The notes under the pieces were generated by a model. That model was not told the origin of the DNA. It did not search any database and was given only the letters and a program-made list of their open reading frames with translations. This document shows, one piece after another, positions 12,217-25,624 of a stretch of 64,000 nucleotides of DNA. Location: positions 62,001 to 126,000 of the forward strand of contig JAQFVV010000283.1 of NCBI GenBank assembly GCA_028023455.1. Direction: 5' to 3'. The DNA is from Epiperipatus broadwayi. Taxonomy: Eukaryota > Onychophora > Udeonychophora > Euonychophora > Peripatidae. Position numbers and translations under genes: made by a program. Every line of letters begins with the position of its first letter. Within the stretch, counting starts at the first letter, position 1.

Positions 12217-14360
12217 ACAGATAATATAATCAATCATATAACATAGAATATAATCAATCATAGGGCAGAGAATATAATCAGTCATATGGTAGAGAATATC
12301 ATCAATCATATGGTAGAAAATATAATCAACCATATGACATAGAATACAATCAATCATATGGCAGAGAATATAATCAGCCATATGGCAGAGAATATACTCA
12401 ATCAAATGGCAGAGAATATAATCAATCATATGGCAGAGAATATAACCAATCATATGGCAAAGAATATAATCAATCATATGGCAGAGAATATAATCAATCA
12501 TATGGCAGAGAATATAATCAATCATATGGCAGAGAATATAATCAATCATATGGCAGAGAATATAATCAATCATATGGCAGAGAATATAATCAATCATATG
12601 GCAGAGAATATAATCAATCATATGTCAGAGAATATAATCATTCATATGGCATAGAATATAATCAATCATATGGCAGAGAATATATGCAATCATATGGCAG
12701 AGAATATATGCAATCATATGGCAGAGAATATAATCAATCATATGGCAGAGAATATAATCAATCATATGGCAGAGAATATAATCAATCATATGGCAGAGAA
12801 TATAATCAATCATATGGCAGAAAATATAATCAATCATATGGCAGAGAATATAATCAATCATATGATAGAATATAATCAATCATATGGCAGAGAATATAAT
12901 CAATCATATGGCAGAGAATATAATCAATCATTTGGCAGAGAATATAATCAATCATATGGCAGAGAATATATGCAATCATATGGCAGAGAATATAATCAAT
13001 CATATGGCATAGAATATAATCAACCATAAGGCAGAGAATATAATCAATCATATAAACAGATAATATAATCAATCATATAACATAGAATATAATCAATCAT
13101 AGGGCAGAGAATATAATCAGTCATATGGTAGAGAATATCATCAATCATATGGTAGAAAATATAATCAACCATATGACATAGAATACAATCAATCATATGG
13201 CAGAGAATATAATCAGCCATATGGCAGAGAATATACTCAATCAAATGGCAGAGAATATAATCAATCATATGGCAGAGAATATAACCAATCATATGGCAGA
13301 GAATATAATCAATCATATGGCAGAGAATATAATCAATCATATGGCAGAGAATATAATCAATCATATGGCAGAGAATATAATCAATCATATGGCAGAGAAT
13401 ATAATCAATCATATGGCAGAGAATATAATCAATCATATGTCAGAGAATATAATCATTCATATGGCATAGAATATAATCAATCATATGGCAGAGAATATAT
13501 GCAATCATATGGCAGAGAATATAATCAATCATATGGCAGAGAATATAATCAATCATATGGCAGAGAATATAATCAATCATATGGCAGAGAATATAATCAA
13601 TCATATGGCAGAAAATATAATCAATCATATGGCAGAGAATATAATCAATCATATGACAGAGAATATAATCAATCATATGGCAGAGAATGTAATCAATCAT
13701 ATGGCAGAGAATATAATCAATCATTTGGCAGAGAATATAACCAATCATATGGCAGAGAATATATGCAATCATATGGCAGAGAATATAATCAATAATATGG
13801 CATAGAATATAATCAACCATAATGCAGAGAATATAATCAATCATATAAACAGATAATATAATCAATCATATAACATAGAATATAATCAATCATAGGGCAG
13901 AGAATATAATCAGTCATATGGTAGAGAATATCATCAATCATATGGTAGAAAATATAATCAACCATATGACATAGAATACAATCAATCATATGGCAGAGAA
14001 TATAATCAGCCATATGGCAGAGAATATACTCAATCAAATGGCAGAGAATATAATCAATCATATGGCAGAGAATATAATCAGCCATATGGCAGAGAATATA
14101 CTCAATCAAATGGCAGAGAATATAATCAATCATATGGCAGAGAATATAACCAATCATATGGCAGAGAATATAATCAATCATATGGCAGAGAATATAATCA
14201 ATCATATGACAGAGAATATAATCAATCATATGGCAGAGAATATAATCAATCATATGGCAGAGAATATAATCAATCATATGGCAGAGAATATAATCAATCA
14301 TATGGCAGAGAATATAATCAATCATATGTCAGAGAATATAATCATTCATATGGCATAGAA
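12217..14360. repeat. Higher-order repeat within the satellite (about 0.8 kb period)
   Basis: The same ordered string of variant units (ataaacagataatataatc, then catagggcag, cagtcatatggtag, gaatatcatc, atgacatagaatac, actcaatcaaatggc) appears from about 12217, 13056 and 13849. The spacings are about 839 and 793 bp. This is higher-order amplification of roughly 33-35 units, not simple slippage. Confidence 0.85.
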
Positions 14361-15619
14361 TATAATCAATCATATGGCAGAGAATATATGCAATCATATG
14401 GCAGAGAATATAATCAATCATATGGCAGAGAATATAATCAATCATATGGCAGAGAATATAATCAATCATATGGCAGAGTGGCAGAGAATATAATCAATCA
14501 TATGACAGAGAATATAATCAATCATATGGCAGAGAATATAATCAATCATATGGCAGAGAATATAATCAATCATATGGCAGAGAATATAATCAATCATATG
14601 TCAGAGAATATAATCATTCATATGGCATAGAATATAATCAATCATATGGCAGAGAATATAATCAATCATATGGCAGAGAATATAATCAATCATATGGCAG
14701 AGAATATAATCAATAATATGGCAGAGAATATAATCAATCATATGGCAGAGAATATAATCAATCATATGGCAGAGAATATAATCAATCATATGGCAGAGAA
14801 TATAATCAATCATATGGCAGAGAATATATGCAATCATATGGCAGAGAATATAATCAATCATATGGCAGAGAATATAATCAATCATATGGCAGAGAATATA
14901 ATCAATCATATGGCAGAGAATATAATCAATCATATGGCAGAGAATATAATCACATGGCAGAGGATATAATCAAGCATATGGTAGAGAATATAATCAATCA
15001 TATGGCAGAGAATATAATCAATCATATGGCAGAGAATATAAACAATCATATGACAAAATATAATCAATCATATGGCAGAGAATATAATCAATCATATGGC
15101 AGAGAATATAATCAATCATATGGCAGAGAATATAATCAATCATATGGCAGAGAATATAATCAATCATATGTCAGAGAATATAATCAATCATATGGCAGAG
15201 AATATAATCAATCATATGGCAGAGAATATAAGCAATCATATGTCAGAGAATATAATCATTCATATGGCATAGAATATAATCAATCATATGGCATAGAATA
15301 TAATCAATCATAAGGCAGAGAATATAATCAATCATATGGCAGAGAATATAATCAATCATATGGCAGAGAATATAATCAATCATATGGCAGAGAATATAAT
15401 CAGTCATATGGCAGAGAATATAATCAATCATATGGCAGAGAATATAATCAATCATATAAACAGATAATATAATCAATCATATGGCAGAGAATATAATCAA
15501 TCATATAAACAGATAATATAATCAATCATATAACATAGAATATAATCAATCATAGGGCACAGAATATAATCAATCATAAGGCAGAGAATATAATCAATCA
15601 TATAAACAGAGAATATAAT

Positions 15620-18600
15620 CAATCATATGATATTGATTATATGGCAGAGACTATAATCAATCATATGGCAGAGAATATAATCAATCATATGGCAGAGAAT
15701 ATAATCAATCATATGGCAGAGAATATAATCAATCATATGGGAGAGAATATAATCAATCATATGACAGAGAATATAATCAATCATATGGCAGAGAATATAA
15801 TCAATCATATGGCAGAGAATATAATCAATCATATGGCAGAGAATATAATCAATCATATGGCAGAGAATATAATCAATCATATGGCAGAGAATATAATCAA
15901 TCATATGGAAGAGAATATAATCATTCATATGGCATAGAATATAATCAATCATAAGGCAGAGAATATAATCAATCATATAAACAGAGAATATAATCAATCA
16001 TATGACATTGATCATATGGCAGAGAATATAATCAATCACATGGCAGAGAATATAATCAATCATATGGCAGAGAATATAACCAGCCATATGGCAGAGAATA
16101 TAATCAATCATATGGCAGAGAATATAATCAATCATTTGGCAGAGAATATAATCATTCATATGGCATAGAATATAATCATTCATAAGGCAGAGAATATAAT
16201 CAATCATATAAACAGAGAATATAATCAATCACATGGCAGAGAATATAATCAATCATTTGGCAGAGAATATAATCATTCATATGGCATAGAATATAATCAA
16301 TCATAAGGCAGAGAATATAATCAATCATAGAAACAGAGAATATAATCAATCATATGACATTGATCATATGGCAGAGAATATAATCAATCATATGGCAGAG
16401 AATATAATCAATCATATGGCAGAGAATATAATCAATCATATGGCAGAGAATATAATCAATCATATGGCAGAGAATATAATCAATCATATGGCAGAGAATA
16501 TAATCAATCATATGGCAGAGAATATAATTATTCATATGGCATAGAATATAATCAATCATAAGGCAGAGAATATAATCAATCATATAAACAGAGAATATAA
16601 TCAATCATATGACATAAAATATAATCAATCATATGGCAGAGAATATAATCATTCATATGGCATAGAATATAATCAATCATAAGGCAGAGAATATAATCAA
16701 TCATATAAACAGAGAATATAATCAATCATATGACATTGATCATATGGCAGAGAATATAATCAATCATATAACAGAGAATATAATCAATCATATGGCAGAG
16801 AATATAATCAATCATATGGCAGAGAATATAATCAGCCATATGGCAGAGAATATAATCAATCATATGGCAGAGAATATAATCAATCATATGGCAGAGAATA
16901 TAATCATTCATATGGCATAGAATATAATCAATCATAAGGCAGAGAATATAATCAATCATATGGCATAGAATGTAATCAATCATAAGGCAGAGAATATAAT
17001 CAATCATATAAACAGAGAATATAATCAATCATATGACATTGGTGATCATATGGCAGAGAATATAATCAATCATATGGCAGAGAATATAATTAATCATATG
17101 GCAGAGAATATAATCAATCATATGGAAGAGAATATAATCAATCATATGGCAGAGAATATAATCAATCATATGGCAGAGAATATAATCAATCATATGGCAG
17201 AGAATATAATTATTCATATGGCATAGAATATAATCAATCATAAGGCAGAGAATATAATCAATCATATAAACAGAGAACATAATCAATCATATGACATAAA
17301 ATATAATCAATCGTGTGGCAGAGAATATAATCAATCATATGGCAGAGAATATAATCAATCATATGGCAGAGAATATAATCAATCATTTGGCAGAGAATAT
17401 AATCAATCATATGGCAAAGAATATAATCAATCATATGGCAGATAATATAATCAATCATATGGCAGAGAATATAATCATTCATATGGCATAGAATATAATC
17501 AATCATAAGGCAGAGAATATAATCAATCATATAAACAGAGAATATAATCAATCATATAACAGAGAATATAATCAATCATATGGCAGAGCATATAATCAAT
17601 CATATGGCAGAAAATATAATCAATCATATGGCAGAGAATATAATCAATCATATGGCAGAGAATATAATCAATCATATAACAGAGAATATAACCAATCATA
17701 TGGCAGAGAATATAATCAATCATATGGCAGAGAATATAATCAATCATATGGCAGAGAATATAATCAATCATATGGCAGAGAATATAATCAATCATATGGC
17801 AGAGAATATAATCATTCATATGGCATAGAATATAATCAATCATATGGCAGAGAATATAATCAATCATATGGCAGAGAATATAATCAATCATATGGCAGAG
17901 AATATAATCAATCATATGGCAGAGAATATAATCAATCATATGACATAAAATATAATCAATCATATGGCAGAGAATATAATCAATCATATGGCAGAGAATA
18001 TAATCAATCATATGGCAGAGAATATAATCAATTATATGGCAGAGAATATAATAAATCATATGGCAGAGAATATAATCAATCATATGGCAGAGAATATAAT
18101 CAATCATATAAACAGATAATATAATCAATCATATAACATAGAATATAATCAATCATATGGCATAGAATATAATCAATCATAAGGCAGAGAATATAATCAA
18201 TCATATAAACAGAGAATATAATCAATCATATGGCAGAGAATATAATCAATCATATGGCAGAGAATATAATCAATCATATGGCAGAGAATATAATCATTCA
18301 TATGGCATAGAATATAATCAATCATAAGGCAGAGAATATAATCAATCATATAAACAGAGAATATAATCAATCATATGACATAAAATATAATCAATCATAT
18401 GGCAGAGAATATAATCTATCATATGGCAGAGAATATAATCAATCATATGGCAGAGAATATAATCAATCATATGGCAGAGAATATAATTCATATGGCATAG
18501 AATATAATCAATCATAAGGCAGAGAATATAATCAATCATATAAACAGAGAATATAATCAATCATATGACATTGATCATATGGCAGAGAATATAATCAATC

Positions 18601-19050
18601 ATATGGCAGAGAATATAATCAATCATATGGAAGAGAATATAATCAATCATATGGCAGAGAATATAATCAATCATAAGGCAGAGAATATAATCAATCATAT
18701 AAACAGAGAATATAACAATCATATGACATTGATCATATGGCAGAGAATATAATCAATCATATGGCAGAGAATATAATCAATCATATGGCAGAGAATATAA
18801 TCAATCATATGGCAGAGAATATAATCAATCATATGGCAGAGAATATAATCATTCATATGGCATAGAATATAATCAATCATATGGCAGAGAATATAATCAA
18901 TCATATGGCAGAGAATATAATCAATTATATGGCAGAGAATATAATCATTCATATGGCATAGAATATAATCAATCATAAGGCAGAGAATATAATCAATCAT
19001 ATAAACAGAGAATATAACAATCATATGACATTGATCTTATGGCAGAGAAT
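15620..19050. repeat. Second higher-order pattern in the satellite (marker atgacattgatcatatggc)
   Basis: A junction phrase, atgacattgatcatatggc, recurs at about 16001, 16356, 16731, 18568, 18722 and, in altered form, near 15627, 17034 and 19025. It usually follows units reading cataaggcag and cataaacagag. Spacing is variable (about 150-380 bp where copies are adjacent), so this half has a shorter, less regular period than the left half. Confidence 0.8.
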
Positions 19051-19086
19051 ATAATCAATCATATGGCAGAGAATATAATCAATCAT

Positions 19087-19310
19087 GATGTTGAAGTCTT
19101 TTGAAAAACAAAGACTTCTGAAGAAAAAAAAACACAGCCTGCCAAAATATCAAAAAAACAGAAAAATAGACATGTTCTATAGGTGAGTGTATTTATGGTT
19201 TGGGTGATCATAACAAAAGTAATCTCTAGTGTATCTTTTTAATCTTTTATCTTGGAATGGCCATACTGGTTGATAAATGGCTGCTGTGATGATGAAGGAA
19301 AAAAAACCTC
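19087..19310 (+). mobile_element. Probable right-hand remainder of the jockey-like LINE
   Basis: Directly after the last satellite unit a basic frame reads MLKSFEKQRLLKKKKHSLPK, then YQKNRKIDMFYR and a stop. In jockey-type LINEs the …WE…R… block is followed by a lysine/arginine-rich stretch of this kind, so this could be the sequence that once adjoined 11662. The match is to a pattern, not to a specific element. Confidence 0.4.
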
Positions 19311-19569
19311 TTCTATTAAAATTTTGAGAATGAAAAAAGTGCATTAAAATTTTTAATTTAGAATGTGAATAAAATTAGTTTATGCATTCTCTTCTACGCT
19401 GGAAATTAGGACAGTCACTGCCGTGTAACTGTCCATCCATGAAGAGGCAAAACAAACTTTGAACTAAACAAAGTTGTTTTTTTTTTTTGGGGGGGGGAGA
19501 GGGAATTGCAATCATTGTCATATAATAGATTAAAAGTAAACAAATAAATATAATGTTTTAATAGTAAGA

Positions 19570-19725
19570 AAATCAAGTCATCTATCACATGATTTAATTT
19601 GATAAGCTTGTATTATAAATGTAATATAATGAGCATGTTGATAGCTCTAAACAAGTTTTTGTGATAAATGCTGCAAGAGAAAACATTTAAAATCTCTATC
19701 TAGAATTATCCCTATCCCCAAACTG
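19570..19725 (+). repeat. Dispersed repeat, partial copy of the 34.3-kb hairpin family
   Basis: Shares ataagcttgtattataaatg, agctctaaacaag and tatccccaaactg with the left arm of the hairpin at 34290-34650. Confidence 0.6.
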
Positions 19726-19736
19726 TTTTTGAGCTA

Positions 19737-20515
19737 ATGGCTCTCATTAGTGATTGTAATTTTTTAATAAATGTTAACACATTTAAACCAGAAAAGGCAT
19801 ACATTAGTTTAAAACATTGGTACTGTTACATTAGCTTGTGTTACCCACTTGATGTCATTATTTATATGGAAAAACACACACATAAATATGCTGTTTACAT
19901 GGGCTGGTGGTGGCCTTATTTCTATGCAAAAGCACAGAAAGAGATCATTTTGCATGCCGTTCTGGTGGCCAGCCTGCTGCTTTGTGTTACACACTTTATC
20001 CCAATTCTCACAGTTCAAATTTTGCTACAGTATCATGTGAGGGTGTATGGACTTCACTGCCACCACTCTTCAAATATGCATGTCAAAGTAATTAGCTTAC
20101 AAATCATCTGACCTACTATTACCTCCTAACAATTGTAAACCTGTCACCATGCTTCCCTACTCAACATGGAACCTTCAAAAAAATTGGAAAGGGTATGTCC
20201 AAGCAATATTTCAACCAGCTCGCATTTGCATGAGAACATGTCTTTGGCAAATAAAATGGCTGACTGCAAGTCAGAGCAGTTCAAATTGTGCCAACTGCCA
20301 TCCACAGAAGCTGGCATGGTGGCATTTTTACAGGACAACTATATACTCCTACATGCCAAGAGATGTGTGTGTGGTGAAATGATGAGACTGGAGATGTCAA
20401 ACTATCTTGCAGTTAAGATGCAAGTCCCATTCTCTTCAAAAGGAGACCTGCTTCCGTGTCTTCAGGATCCCGTTCATTTTGAAAGCCTTAGTATGAGCCA
20501 GGTTCAGGAATGAAG
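19737..20515 (+). other. GC-richer block with overlapping short reading frames, origin unknown
   Basis: This stretch is clearly less AT-rich than its surroundings and carries frames of 124 codons (19737-20111) and 115 codons (20166-20513). The second contains FLQDNYILLHAKRCVCGEMM followed by RLEMSNYLAVK. A leading FLQ…L…CxCGxxM is reminiscent of the N-terminal zinc-binding region of ISXO2/IS1595-type transposases found in animals, but the resemblance is weak and from memory. There is no splice evidence and no continuous domain. It could be a decayed DNA transposon or a processed pseudogene. Confidence 0.3.
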
Positions 20516-20519
20516 CATG

Positions 20520-22550
20520 CTTCAGTAGCTTATGTCTATTTCTTTGTTTTGCCCATTCTGAAGGAGTTCACTCCTGGCATCTTCAGTATTTAACAATTGG
20601 CCAATGAAATATTTCAGAAAGCAATAAAAAAATGTAGACACACAATACCAAGTATTACACATATTGCAGATACAGTCAAAACAACCTTATTAACATTAAT
20701 ATATAGGTATACCATCCCATATGTTACTATGCTACAAAAAAAACAATCCATTATGAAATGAATAAAAACCCTTTTCTCTCAAAGACATCTAATTAATTTA
20801 GATGTGGGTATTATACCAGCATTTTATTCTTAGCATGAGTAATTATTAATAGCTATCATCATTGAACTATTTATGCATATAGATCTGATTCTTATTGAAT
20901 ATCTAAATCTATGGAAAAGATCGCATGGTACCTCTCTATTCCAAATATTAAATTAGCAGATGTGTATATAACTATTGGTCTTGTAATGAATAATGAACTA
21001 ATACATATCTGGTTTGATTAAGTATACATATATAATAAATATAACTTGTCTAATTTATTTACAAATGAGTTCTGCCTTACATAGCAGGGTGATAGTAAAA
21101 TTTGAAGAAAAAATTATTTTGAACTTATTTTAATTTTTATGATCCCACTTCTCATTTATATACATATATTCCACATCATCAACTAAATAAAAAATCAATA
21201 AACTTGTTGATTTTGTAGATATGCTAGCATACATTAATATATAAATATATTAAAAATTAATTTTTATGCTGGCAGCCCAGTAACATTATATTTCTGTGTT
21301 TTTGCATAGCATCAATGCCATCAAGCAGCTGACATGAGCTAATAGAACAGTACCAAAATATCTTTATTAAAGCTAAGCACTTTAAATACTTCAGATATCA
21401 TAATCATAATCATAACTTTATGAATTAATTTTGCTAATTTTATATTTATATGTATTTGCTTGTTGTTTGTAAAATTTACATAAAGTTAAATTTCTCATTT
21501 TTATCCAAATTTATATAAATGTTATTAGAGAGGTCAGTTTTAGATAAAGGGATGCTGGACTTTTTTAAATTTATAGCACATTTGTCTTATATGATAATAA
21601 GTAAAATATATTGGTATATATTTGTTATTAATACTATTAATTGAAACATTATAGAACTATATTTTATAATATTTTGAATGTGGCCATTTAAGCTTCCTTT
21701 ATCAGCTCATTATTTAATTAAATTATGATATTATATAATATTGAAAATTTTGAACTAACTAGGTTATACAGAATTGGATCAACTTTTTCAGTTTAAATAT
21801 ATATATAAAAGGAAGTTGCCTTGATAACAGTTTGATATTGTTGATTCTCTGTGTGTTGACTGGTTTTAATGGTTATATATATATATATTGTGCCATTACA
21901 ATTTAGTCATTAGCTAAATTTGTAGTAATGTGCATAAAAGAAAATGTAAAACAAAAATCATCATCACATTTTTATATAAAAAGGAAGCTGTAGGGCATCC
22001 AAGTTTAAACCCTACAAGATCCAGTTCTAAAAGCTTAAGATAGAAAGAGAGTGAGGCAACAGTTATAGTCTTTAATTATTTGTGTGCTGATAAAAAATTC
22101 AAAAAGAGTAGTACACACAGTTAATTATTCAGTATTTAATTATTTTGTTAAAAAATAAAATTATAATGCATATGTATAATCAGTGTGTGTTATAAAAGCT
22201 ATTTAGTTAGTCACTTTTAAATTACACATATTAACTTTCTTTAAAACTAACCTATGCTTGATCAATTCTAATATCTTATTCTATACTTCTATTTTTGCTT
22301 GTCTATAATTGTAATTTGGATTTAGAAGCTAAGGATTTAATTTTAAATATTAGGGTTATAATTACTAAGCTAGCAATTAGATTATTTTAATGTCAGTTTA
22401 TAAATAATTTGAATGAGTGTGTGTGTACATTGCATACATAAACTACATTTTTATTTATTAAATATTGAGAGAAAAAGAAAAAATCTGTTAAATTACTTTT
22501 TTTTACTCAACAATTTTGTATTATATGGGTTGTTTTTCTGTTGAAAAACT
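20520..22550. other. AT-rich intronic DNA, nothing recognised
   Basis: Short TA runs near 21797 and 21876, no conserved coding frame, no long inverted repeat. Confidence 0.5.
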
Positions 22551-22559
22551 TAGAGACAA

Positions 22560-23470
22560 TGTGAGAAGTCTAATTTTAAAAATGTCTAATCCTAAGATCA
22601 AAAGAAAGAAGCTCCAATTTTAGATGTTACAGATATACATGAGGAAAAGGGATTAAGACTATTTTTTTCTTCAAGACAAAAGTTTGTCTGAAAACCAGGT
22701 GTATGATTTTTTTTAAATGTTCCTAAGAAAAAGATTGCACTCTCCAGCAAAAAACAAATTGGTCAAAAATAGAAAAAAAAAATCGGATATAAAAGCAGTC
22801 TGGAAAATCAGTTGATATTATAGAGATTTTTAAAAATATTGAAACTAAAATGACAAACATTTTTAACTCTACAAAAAACTCAATCAGAAATCTTTTTTTT
22901 ATTAAATTTTTTTTTTAGGATTGAAGCTATAAGAATGGTGGGGTGAGAAAATTAATATATGTCTCGTCTGTTGACCAGACCATCCATCCAGTGTATCATA
23001 TAGGAAAGAAAAGATGTCTTGTCTGAAAAATAATATTCTACACCTTTCAACTGACTGAGAGAAATAAGATGATTTAAATAGAAAGAAAAAAACATTCACC
23101 TGCATTCGAAGGCGATCAAAAAAAAAGAGTAATCTACTGATAAATATTAAATCATCAAGTCCAATTAATTGTTCCAGTAACTGAGTTTAAACCCAAGAAA
23201 AATTATAAATGTGAAAACAACTGCTGTACTTCATCCACTAAAAGAATCATGCTTGACAGGAAGAGAGGAAAAGTTCATATAATGATTTCCAAATTGTCCA
23301 CTAAAGCAAAGAACCTCAATAGGATCATCATCATCAAATAATTATACACCTCAAGAAAGAGATTGTTCCAAAGAAAAACGGAAATGGTAGCTGCAAAATA
23401 TAGACAATGAACAAGATAAATTTGAATTATTGGAAGTCGCTACAAAGAATAGAACTGGTAATATAAGTTT
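22560..23470 (+). other. Lysine-rich broken coding-like stretch
   Basis: Plus-strand frames with interruptions include MSNPKIKRKKL near 22581. Around 23175-23330 a longer open stretch reads VTEFKPKKNYKCENNCC, then TSSTKRIMLDRKRGKVHIMI. The look is that of a decayed ORF, perhaps ORF1 of a retrotransposon, but I do not recognise the protein. Confidence 0.25.
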
Positions 23471-25590
23471 TTCTTTTATATATTTTCTTTATGATATCAG
23501 AGACTTAGTAAAATTTTAGCAACAAGGTGGTATATTTTTGTTTAAAGAACTTTTAAAACAACCCAGATCAATTGAAACCCAGAATTTCTTAATAACGATA
23601 AACATAAAATCATTAGTGATTTTATATGTACTAAAATTATGATTGTCTATTAACTTAAAGTTATGAAATGTTATTAATATGTAATATATATTTTTTTGTT
23701 ATTGTTATTTTGTTTTAAATATTTTTGTTATTATGGGGATAAAACACGCACATACATAATAATATAATACTTGTTGCAAATATGTAATTGTGTGTGAATG
23801 TAAAACAATAGGCAATATTAGGAATATTAGAGTATTGTGTTTTAAGTTAAAGTATAGCATTTCAGAGAGTAGAAGGGAGGGGGAGAAAAATAATTTAAAA
23901 CTTGTTTCTAACACTTGCTCTTTCCAATTTTACTAACATTTATTTTTATCATTCTACTTTACATGTTGGATTTATAAAAGTATGTGTGCCAATGAGTGAA
24001 TATTTTTTTTTGTTTGTGAAATATTTTCTTGTGAAGTGAGAATCTTAGCAAATTTGACATCTAATTTAATATAAAATTATACCAGTTGCGGAAAAGGGGG
24101 AAGAATTTAAAATTAATGTTATGATTTTAAAACAGTCGATTATGATTATTGTTGTTATTGTTAGTATCAATTTTCATGTAGATATAGAAATTTTTATGTA
24201 TATGTTAGAAATGCAGCAATAAATATTAGTTTATTTTATTAAACGAGGCGTATATATTTCATTAAGAGTAGTCTTTATTAAGTATGATCATTCATCATCA
24301 AGGTGAATATTAGCAATTTAAGTTCCAATTAGATATACTAAAATTAAGCAATAGTTATGAATTTCTTTATAAAAATTAGGTTTATGATTAGGCTTAGTCC
24401 TAAAGCTGTGGTTAACCATTATCGTTATCATTATCATCATCGTCACCATCACGTTTTAATTAATGAGCTGTTTAAAGGCCATAAATAAATATTAATGTCT
24501 TATTATTATTATAATAACCACCATTCCATCATCTATTTCATGCAAGGATGCGTGAATTGCCATCCTAAATGAATCATATAATCTGAGCTAGTAAAACTTG
24601 TAAAGAAAAATATTGAAACGCATTTATTATGTTGAGATCTAAGAAATTACTTCTGTCTAATGAATTTATATACTCCACTTTAGTTTAAAAATGTTTTATG
24701 TTATCTAAGTATTATTGCATACTGTGATATGGATCTAAAAGCTAAATCCTCCATTTCTATTAGAAATAAAGTACCAAAAAGGGATTCAAATCCAGCACAT
24801 GTGAAAGAGTTATAAATATAACTTTGTCTAGGTCCAGATAACCTAGTGGCGCCCTGATAGACGATATTCACTTGTTGTTCATGTTCATATGCACTTGAGA
24901 TCCAACCAAGAGATAAGAGTGAGTAAAATCTACAGTTGTATATATTGAGAGATATTTGATTGAGTTACCAGTGTACTCACTCACTTGATTTCCATATACC
25001 TGAGTTATAATAGTTTGTTCTTAATAATTTGTTTATCGTTTCTACTTGTTTATTAATGATATAATGCCTGCCTAACCAGGATTTGAAATAGGCCAGACAC
25101 CTTAAATGACTAATCTCCAGGCATTATCATCACTAATTATTGATATTATGATATCTTTAGAAATCTAAGTATAGAAATATGTTTAATTTATTCCTACTTA
25201 TCATTTTAATATTTATTTACTATTATAGCTACTATCCAGGAGTATGTTTCATTTAATCCAATGTTATTTTAAATATTATGATCTTATACATTATAGACTA
25301 CTCAGATAGGGTAATGAATCTTTTGAACTCTCATTATTTTGTTACAATATATATATATATATATGTTAAATAAAAGCAATGTGTAATATTAGTTGAAATC
25401 TATGTAAAATATATTATATATATTAAACCTACTCAAAGGAGTTTGAGTTAAATTATCCCTAAAATTCACATGCAGACTTTAATATTAAATTGAGTTACAT
25501 GAGTCCATAAACAGAAGCTGAATTTTTATTTTAAAGGTGAATGCTTCTTTTCAACAGATGACATCAGGTTTCATTGACCAAAACATGTTT
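23471..25590. other. AT-rich intronic DNA
   Basis: No gene seen. Two phrases with tRNA T-loop-like character occur (gggattcaaatccagc at 24781 and a nearby GC-richer tract with agtggcgccctgatag), suggesting an old SINE at about 24770-24880. Confidence 0.35.
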
Positions 25591-25624
25591 TTTCTGATTT
25601 TTCATCAAGCATTTCTATATATAA

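Larger units (their letters stand above)
11661..19086. repeat. 24-bp satellite array, about 300 copies
   Basis: Tandem units with consensus atatggcagagaatataatc plus aatc (24 bp), filling about 7.4 kb. Common variants are atggcatag, ataaggcag, ataaacag, atgcaatc for ataatcaatc, cattcat for caatcat, and rare 23- or 25-bp units. Because 24 is a multiple of three, three of the six frames stay open for long stretches, giving (MAENIINH)n and (QSYGREYN)n on plus and (MIDYILCH)n on minus. The longest is about 200 codons at 17523-18128 minus. These frames stop and restart wherever a unit varies, so they are very unlikely to be genes. The array lies wholly inside the intron between exons D and E of the DUF389-type gene. 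Confidence 0.97.

Noticed and set aside
12205-18128. Long reading frames of 60-200 codons on both strands with 8-residue periods
   Set aside because: They come from the 24-bp satellite, whose period is a multiple of three; frames break wherever a unit has an indel or a stop variant, and there is no start context, splice site or domain.
11661-19086. CRISPR-like array
   Set aside because: The units are contiguous tandem repeats with no spacers, in a eukaryotic intron.
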